Below are positions 61,201 through 64,000 of a stretch of 64,000 bases of DNA, piece after piece. The stretch spans positions 4,195,001-4,259,000 of the forward strand of contig NZ_CP077085.1 of NCBI RefSeq assembly GCF_014268455.2. Reading direction: 5' to 3'. This stretch comes from Pseudomonas shahriarae. GTDB lineage: Bacteria; Pseudomonadota; Gammaproteobacteria; Pseudomonadales; Pseudomonadaceae. A model generated the notes under the pieces. The model was not told where the DNA came from, ran no database searches, and was given only the letters and a program-made list of their open reading frames with translations. A program made the translations under genes and the position numbers. Each line of letters starts with the position of its first letter. The first letter of the stretch is position 1.

Positions 61201-64000
61201 ATGGCCGACAGCGTCGTAGGCATACCCGGTGGTCCTTGCCTGGCTCAGGTCATCGCCAGCCGGATCAGCCGCCAATGCACTGCGCAAGCGTCCCACCGTT
61301 CGGCTGGTGACGTTACTCAAGGCATCGTAGGTGATGCGGGTGACTTGCAGTACCGAGCGAGTACTGACCACCCCATTGATATCAATGCTCGACACGGCAA
61401 CCGCTGGGGTGATTTCCTCTACCAGCCGGTTCACGTTGTCGTAGCGGTAGTTCCACACCGAGCCGTTTTTGTTGGTCAAGGTGGTCCGATTGCCCACGGC
61501 ATCGTAGGTGTAGGATTCGGTCTTGCCGGAGGCGTCGGTCACACTGCTGAGCTGCCCGGCGGCATCGTATACCGAACGCGTGGTGTACGTCAGCGCGCCT
61601 AGGTTAGTCAGCGCCGCAGTCACACCCTCAGAGGTGCGCAGTGTGCCCGCCGGCATTGCCTTGCCGTAAAGGCGGCTTTCAGTGATGCGTCCCTGTTGGT
61701 CATACAGCGTTTCTGTAACCTGGTTCAGTGCATCGATGGTCACCCGCACTCGACCCATCTGATCGTAGAGATAGGTGGTGACCTGGTCCTTGGCGCTGGC
61801 GCCTGCCGCAACGCTGGCCGGCGCATTGCCCAAGGCGGCCAGCGCGCTGGCACTCAGCGCGGTGGCAAAACGAGTAGTGCTGGCCAGGCGACCATCAGGA
61901 TCATAGGTACTGCGGGTGACACCGCCGAGAGCATCCACTGTGTCAGTCACGCGCCCGGCATTGTCATAGACGTACCAGGTACTGTTGCCACCCGGATCTA
62001 GCTTGCGAGTCACCTGGTCATTGGCGTTGTAGAAATATTGCGTAGTGAGGTTGTACCCGTTGGGATCAAGTCGTTCGGCGGTGCGACGGCCCAGGTTATC
62101 GAATACATACAGAACGATCTGCTGATTCGGATTGGCGGTGGTGCCGCGTGCCACCTGGACCTGTCGACCAAAACCGTCATAGGTGTAGGTGGTCGTCAGC
62201 TTGAGGCCGTTCGGGTCTTGCACCACCGTCAGCAATTGACCCTTGCGGTCGTAGGCATAGTCAGTGATGCGTTGACCCGCCTCGGTCATACGCACTTTGC
62301 GCCCCTGCCCATCAAACGCATATTGGGTCACGACCCCGGCAGCGTCGGTACGACTGATCATGCGGTTCGCAGCATCGTAGCCATAGGTCGTCACCCGGCC
62401 CACTGCGTCAGTCACGCTCAGCAGATGTCCGGCGGCATCGTAAGTATTTGTATTGGTGCGACCCAGACCATCGGTACTGGCGATCTGTTGACCGTTTTTG
62501 TCATAGCTGAAGGCCTGGGTACGGCCTTTGCTGTCGGTGATCGTCAGTGTTTCACCGTGACGATTACGCACGGTAGTCATGGCCAGGCCATCCGGCGTGG
62601 TCACCACCAACGTGCGCGTGCTGTCGTTGTAGCTATAGGTCGTGATCAGCCCACGCGCGTCCATCTGGCGCAAGACACGGCCAAAGGCGTCATATTCGCG
62701 GCCCTGAGTCTGGCTGAGGGGATTGCTTTCAACGATCATGCGACCATTTTCTTGGTAGCTGGTGCTGTTGATCTGCCCTCGTCCATCGATCCTGTTGATC
62801 ACCCGTCCGAAGGCGTCATAGGAAAGTCCGGAAGTGCGCGATAAGCCGCCGACATCCTCTTCCTTGCCAATCAACTCACCCCGCCGATTATAAGCCAGGC
62901 TTTCACGAATCTTGGTGCCACTGGAGCTGGTACGCAGGCTGCCAACCTGCTCGCCGAACAGGTTGTAGGCGTAGCCAACGGTATTGCCCAGCGCATCGGA
63001 ACTGCCAGCCAGCGTGCCGGAGGTGGTGTAGGTGTAAAAGCTGCGATTATCGGTGTTGGCATCACGAATCGCCTGAACCAGCGCATTGACCTGCACCGTC
63101 AACAAGCCGCCCGACAGCGTGGCGGTGTTGGCCTTACTGAGTCGGTTTGTCAGGGTCGCGCGCTCGCTGGCATCACCGAAGGCGGTATAGCGGGTTTCAC
63201 TGACTTCACCCAGGGCGTTGATTACATGGGTCAAACGTCCTGCCGCGTCGTAGTAGGACAGCGTCCGGTTGCCCAATGCATCGCTGGCGCTGGCGACGCG
63301 GCCAGCGGCGTCGTAATGATAGGTCAGACCGTATTGCGCATAAACGGCGGCCACTTGGGCGTCGGTCATGCCGACCGTAATGCGACCCGACGCCGCGCCC
63401 AGCAGTTTTCCGATGGTTTGCCCGAAGGCGTCATAACGGGTGAGTACACTGCGAGCCTCGGGTGTACCTTGAGCCTGGGTTTCGCTTACCAGGCGTCCTG
63501 CCGCGTCATATTTATAGGCAGTCACCGTACCGTCGGTAGCCGTACGCTGGGCCACTCGCCCCTGGCTGTCAAAAGCGGTGGTACTGGTTTGCCGCGCACT
63601 GCCGGACACCGCGGCCTTGAGCGTGGCGAACCCGGTATTGCTGTTGACCGCAGCGGTATAGGCTGCGGCGTATCGGACGGTTTGCTGGGTGTTGGCGGCT
63701 TCGTCGAACACAGTCTCAGTGACAAACTGCTGCTCATCGAGGCTGCCAACCTGCCTGCCGGCCGCATCATAAAAATACCAGGTCGACAGGCTGCCACCTT
63801 TACTTGGCCTCAGTTGATCAAGTGTGCCTGATTCGCGGTTGGTGGCAGCGGTCACTGCGGCATAACGAAGGGTCTGGACCAGTCGGCCAGCGGCGTCATA
63901 ACGGTTTTCCCGCAGGTAGCCTTCAGCATCCAACTGCCCGGTCTGATGTCCACTGGCATCGTAGAAAAACCGCGTGATGCGATCCCCACCCTGCTGCCGC
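55201..64000 (-). CDS. Giant RHS/YD-repeat polymorphic toxin with LysM domain and LHH nuclease tip (5' truncated)
   Basis: The gene runs off the right edge (frame open from 64000), giving at least 2,930 residues. Over two thirds are YD/RHS repeats such as TYDAAGRVT, YAYDALGN, RTTYDALGRK, which form a shell. After the repeats comes a LysM motif (YIVNQGDTLAGIAQAVWGDS then GMWYLIADANGLEPSKILLA), then a strongly hydrophobic Ala/Gly/Val stretch (VVMVVVAVVATVLTAGAAAP...), then a linker and the C-terminal tip. The tip has SFATLHHMGQDSRGALAEAS and a final His, the LHH-type HNH nuclease pattern. The first half is GC-rich and the 55.2-58.8 kb part notably AT-rich except near the hydrophobic stretch, a mosaic typical of exchanged C-termini. 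The canonical DPxGL peptide was not found. Confidence 0.9.
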   Translation of the reverse strand, partial: RQQGGDRITRFFYDASGHQTGQLDAEGYLRENRYDAAGRLVQTLRYAAVTAATNRESGTLDQLRPSKGGSLSTWYFYDAAGRQVGSLDEQQFVTETVFDEAANTQQTVRYAAAYTAAVNSNTGFATLKAAVSGSARQTSTTAFDSQGRVAQRTATDGTVTAYKYDAAGRLVSETQAQGTPEARSVLTRYDAFGQTIGKLLGAASGRITVGMTDAQVAAVYAQYGLTYHYDAAGRVASASDALGNRTLSYYDAAGRLTHVINALGEVSETRYTAFGDASERATLTNRLSKANTATLSGGLLTVQVNALVQAIRDANTDNRSFYTYTTSGTLAGSSDALGNTVGYAYNLFGEQVGSLRTSSSGTKIRESLAYNRRGELIGKEEDVGGLSRTSGLSYDAFGRVINRIDGRGQINSTSYQENGRMIVESNPLSQTQGREYDAFGRVLRQMDARGLITTYSYNDSTRTLVVTTPDGLAMTTVRNRHGETLTITDSKGRTQAFSYDKNGQQIASTDGLGRTNTNTYDAAGHLLSVTDAVGRVTTYGYDAANRMISRTDAAGVVTQYAFDGQGRKVRMTEAGQRITDYAYDRKGQLLTVVQDPNGLKLTTTYTYDGFGRQVQVARGTTANPNQQIVLYVFDNLGRRTAERLDPNGYNLTTQYFYNANDQVTRKLDPGGNSTWYVYDNAGRVTDTVDALGGVTRSTYDPDGRLASTTRFATALSASALAALGNAPASVAAGASAKDQVTTYLYDQMGRVRVTIDALNQVTETLYDQQGRITESRLYGKAMPAGTLRTSEGVTAALTNLGALTYTTRSVYDAAGQLSSVTDASGKTESYTYDAVGNRTTLTNKNGSVWNYRYDNVNRLVEEITPAVAVSSIDINGVVSTRSVLQVTRITYDALSNVTSRTVGRLRSALAADPAGDDLSQARTTGYAYDAVGHQVQITAPGWYNKATGAYQQASDGTANTLKVTTDVTYDALGNALRNRVRVNNTGAPGTDFVDSYKVYDSLGRLTHDIDPLKGVTAYTYDAQGNRLTTKRYANALTAPVPTAGYYTVRDLNGSTLIANASQDRTLITTYDALGRKTAVQQDAVSVYTFTGNVATSTLITASPTTVYSYNALGQLVRETLIARNASGVTVQSGASNVYYYDLAGQRIGSVDGQGNYTRMEYNVLGKVSRQVEYANGLSGWGDSTPPSPPVASFNDRSTRFDYDAMGRLSQVTQEGVRYWQQTINGQSGTVSAVAVVGNQLVSQMDYDGVGNVRAVVDAAGNVTSTEYNALGQTVRLVEPARATAKNGAVDPFAVGLVYASPTTTYALNAFGQVLSETESAGVDSAGNQQAGVTRVTRSRFDAAGYEVQSIDASGSAQSYKVDAAGRRVEESRQINVTLGGWTVGGVALTRTQTIRRGYTYDVMGQQLSTTDWYTAADNTQRTTINSAVYNRFGEVTSQLLNGYLQAGYVYDQGGRVTQQQNAQGITRVDYDLNAKASRSNQIGDASSAADDRITYIRYDVLGRALEQHLPAFEANINADTLNNINLTLATPIIRQSYDRWGNLLARTDARGYITTYTYDHNNKQLTETLPVTDILRENGTSYRASLIHEKRYDVLGQLIQEVDLVGPYAGMPTSTALRTRQHVYNKVGELLRDIDALGYSRNYLMDSHGNRVATQDALGTVLVDSYDAMDRQLTHGIVRNRVAVTLSTNQYDQAGRLVGEITGSSAVEETLASASGSGVATGVAGNVRYTLFDERGNAIRTRNESKVEKGYEFNDANRKVKEVDGLSASLVWSYNEADFGRLTSYKNLNGVVYDYSYNVFGQTIKEISPILVEVSPGDFQDFELKYQTLYSYYANGMLKSRADSSLAFGPREGDTSTSIYQYNLLGLKVRSVDTIRSKSELFIPWDVSSSMETRYFHDEQSRLKETRAPAGTTVYGAFMASLASTARIDSLKYDFDELGNRRRSFLDATTQAGVRSVVESWNKFDLEDKVVVGDGYLSGGGVVSGVVGGKARGVSYTYDTAGRRLSSEKWSSTSGSSERYLREEYIYSDTHLVVSSSGRSIYRSLGGNSAGAVTSQDKAVLEFTNVYDARGSRTSQVVFGSGVASASETYVYRGDGKLFSQKSHKILSGLQKLSQAVYYGEASMIDAAANQRSYRYVVYGGDGVSISYTGNYSKTYHKIDSYKERETVATWSLGGQPGNTNFFYSQQGELVGISSGNSGVSYREFRSNREGRLIGRLEQNGTAQNYFYYEGKSLANVGTANASEISDTLTPILTSYPGANPTVYIVNQGDTLAGIAQAVWGDSGMWYLIADANGLEPSKILLAGNSLRIPNVVSSNHNNATTFKPYNSDEIVGDTTPTPTLPPPPKPKKKKSSGLASVVMVVVAVVATVLTAGAAAPLLGVASAGGVMVTGAAVLTGAAGLTMGVVGAALIGGAVGAAASQLAGRAMGVVDSFSWKQVAVGSLTAGFTSGFGALARAGTLGPWASTAAEAMKSGGAYGTGYAALGTFNYANSQIASRVVGLDNSFSWRNVAASAVGATVAGYVGGNGTGLVSSTVRGQISAYASAVLKDKWFGGARPDFGQVAADAFGNTLGDFMVSQLRVEDASKQNLVASLATNQWQKMLDSGELPDTLTTAEVRFLARETEKNQGVLPVELRRALFKEPEPLFSAGVYEDTDLMSTFPTHFETGSSLLDMTYGLNSMIHNGVALGVNTVWAGANAIPIAWAAVGDRTFDQASQDVMVSMLSLPGGTLTGRLLAPSTMLSNKIDPTLARVMQSDAFSVNIGTASRTSTLQDVILISDDVPVIETTLTNAAKPWRTFADNIYFTDKVEWTATRPKGTGQTYTVIQRNDVDWGIIRSDGPKDFIGRSNAEAAAKGLSPQLRDGSFATLHHMGQDSRGALAEASTRYHGVGTPGQNALHSQYGKNIPNPNFPIDRRAFSVDTREYWQWRVKNQ

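Overview
The window looks like a chromosome segment of a fluorescent-group Pseudomonas. Supporting signs are high-GC core genes, the agmatine (aguA/aguB) locus, SoxR with a classic SoxR box, and REP/REPIN repeats of the 'GTGGGAGCTGGCTTGCC' type. Everything here was read from sequence alone; family names come from recognised motifs and were not checked by search.

Region 1 (1-19.7 kb) is ordinary core genome. It holds a TenA/PqqC-like enzyme with an SDR and a TPR lipid- or cofactor-linked operon, a two-component system, GST, a P-loop kinase, a LysE exporter, trmK, soxR, a six-copy REPIN tandem array, an MHS-type MFS transporter, a bestrophin, a frameshifted transglutaminase-like gene, and a polyamine/agmatine operon (aguA, aguB, a PotF-like binding protein, a Tat-exported deiminase paralogue) facing a LysR regulator and mug. 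A SoxR-activated promoter points left into the decayed 3' end of an efflux outer-membrane gene and then trmK.

Region 2 (19.75-33.6 kb) begins at tRNA-Asn and is a reduced, rearranged integrative conjugative element of the PFGI-1/SPI-7/pKLC102 type. It has ParA, DnaB-like helicase, a zinc-ribbon protein, ICE-type ParB, DUF2857 and STY4528-like genes. These are followed by an oppositely oriented tyrosine recombinase and TraI relaxase, a predicted Ntn-hydrolase-like protein, a DUF3577 protein, RadC and a cytosine methyltransferase. No pilus, coupling-protein or type IV secretion genes are present, and no right attachment site is visible.

Region 3 (33.66-52.25 kb) is the most unusual part: about 25 overlapping genes on the minus strand, read from fliQ to a sigma-28-like factor. 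They encode a whole flagellar export gate, ATPase complex, MS ring, rod, P and L rings, hook cap, hook and a reduced SpoA C-ring. There is no FliG, flagellin, filament cap, hook-filament junction protein, stator, FlgJ, FlgM or chaperone. A 148-residue protein sits in the fliG slot and the FliM-like protein lacks the CheY-binding motif. This predicts a non-rotating, filamentless flagellum-derived secretion or surface structure.

Region 4 (52.6-64 kb) is a polymorphic-toxin locus, also on the minus strand. A giant RHS/YD-repeat protein (over 2,900 residues, running off the window) carries a LysM domain, a hydrophobic segment and a C-terminal LHH-type nuclease. It is followed by an SMI1/KNR4-like immunity gene, an orphan toxin tip and several intact or frameshifted immunity-like genes leading up to the flagellar operon. 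Whether the toxin uses the flagellum-like machine is speculation from neighbourhood only.
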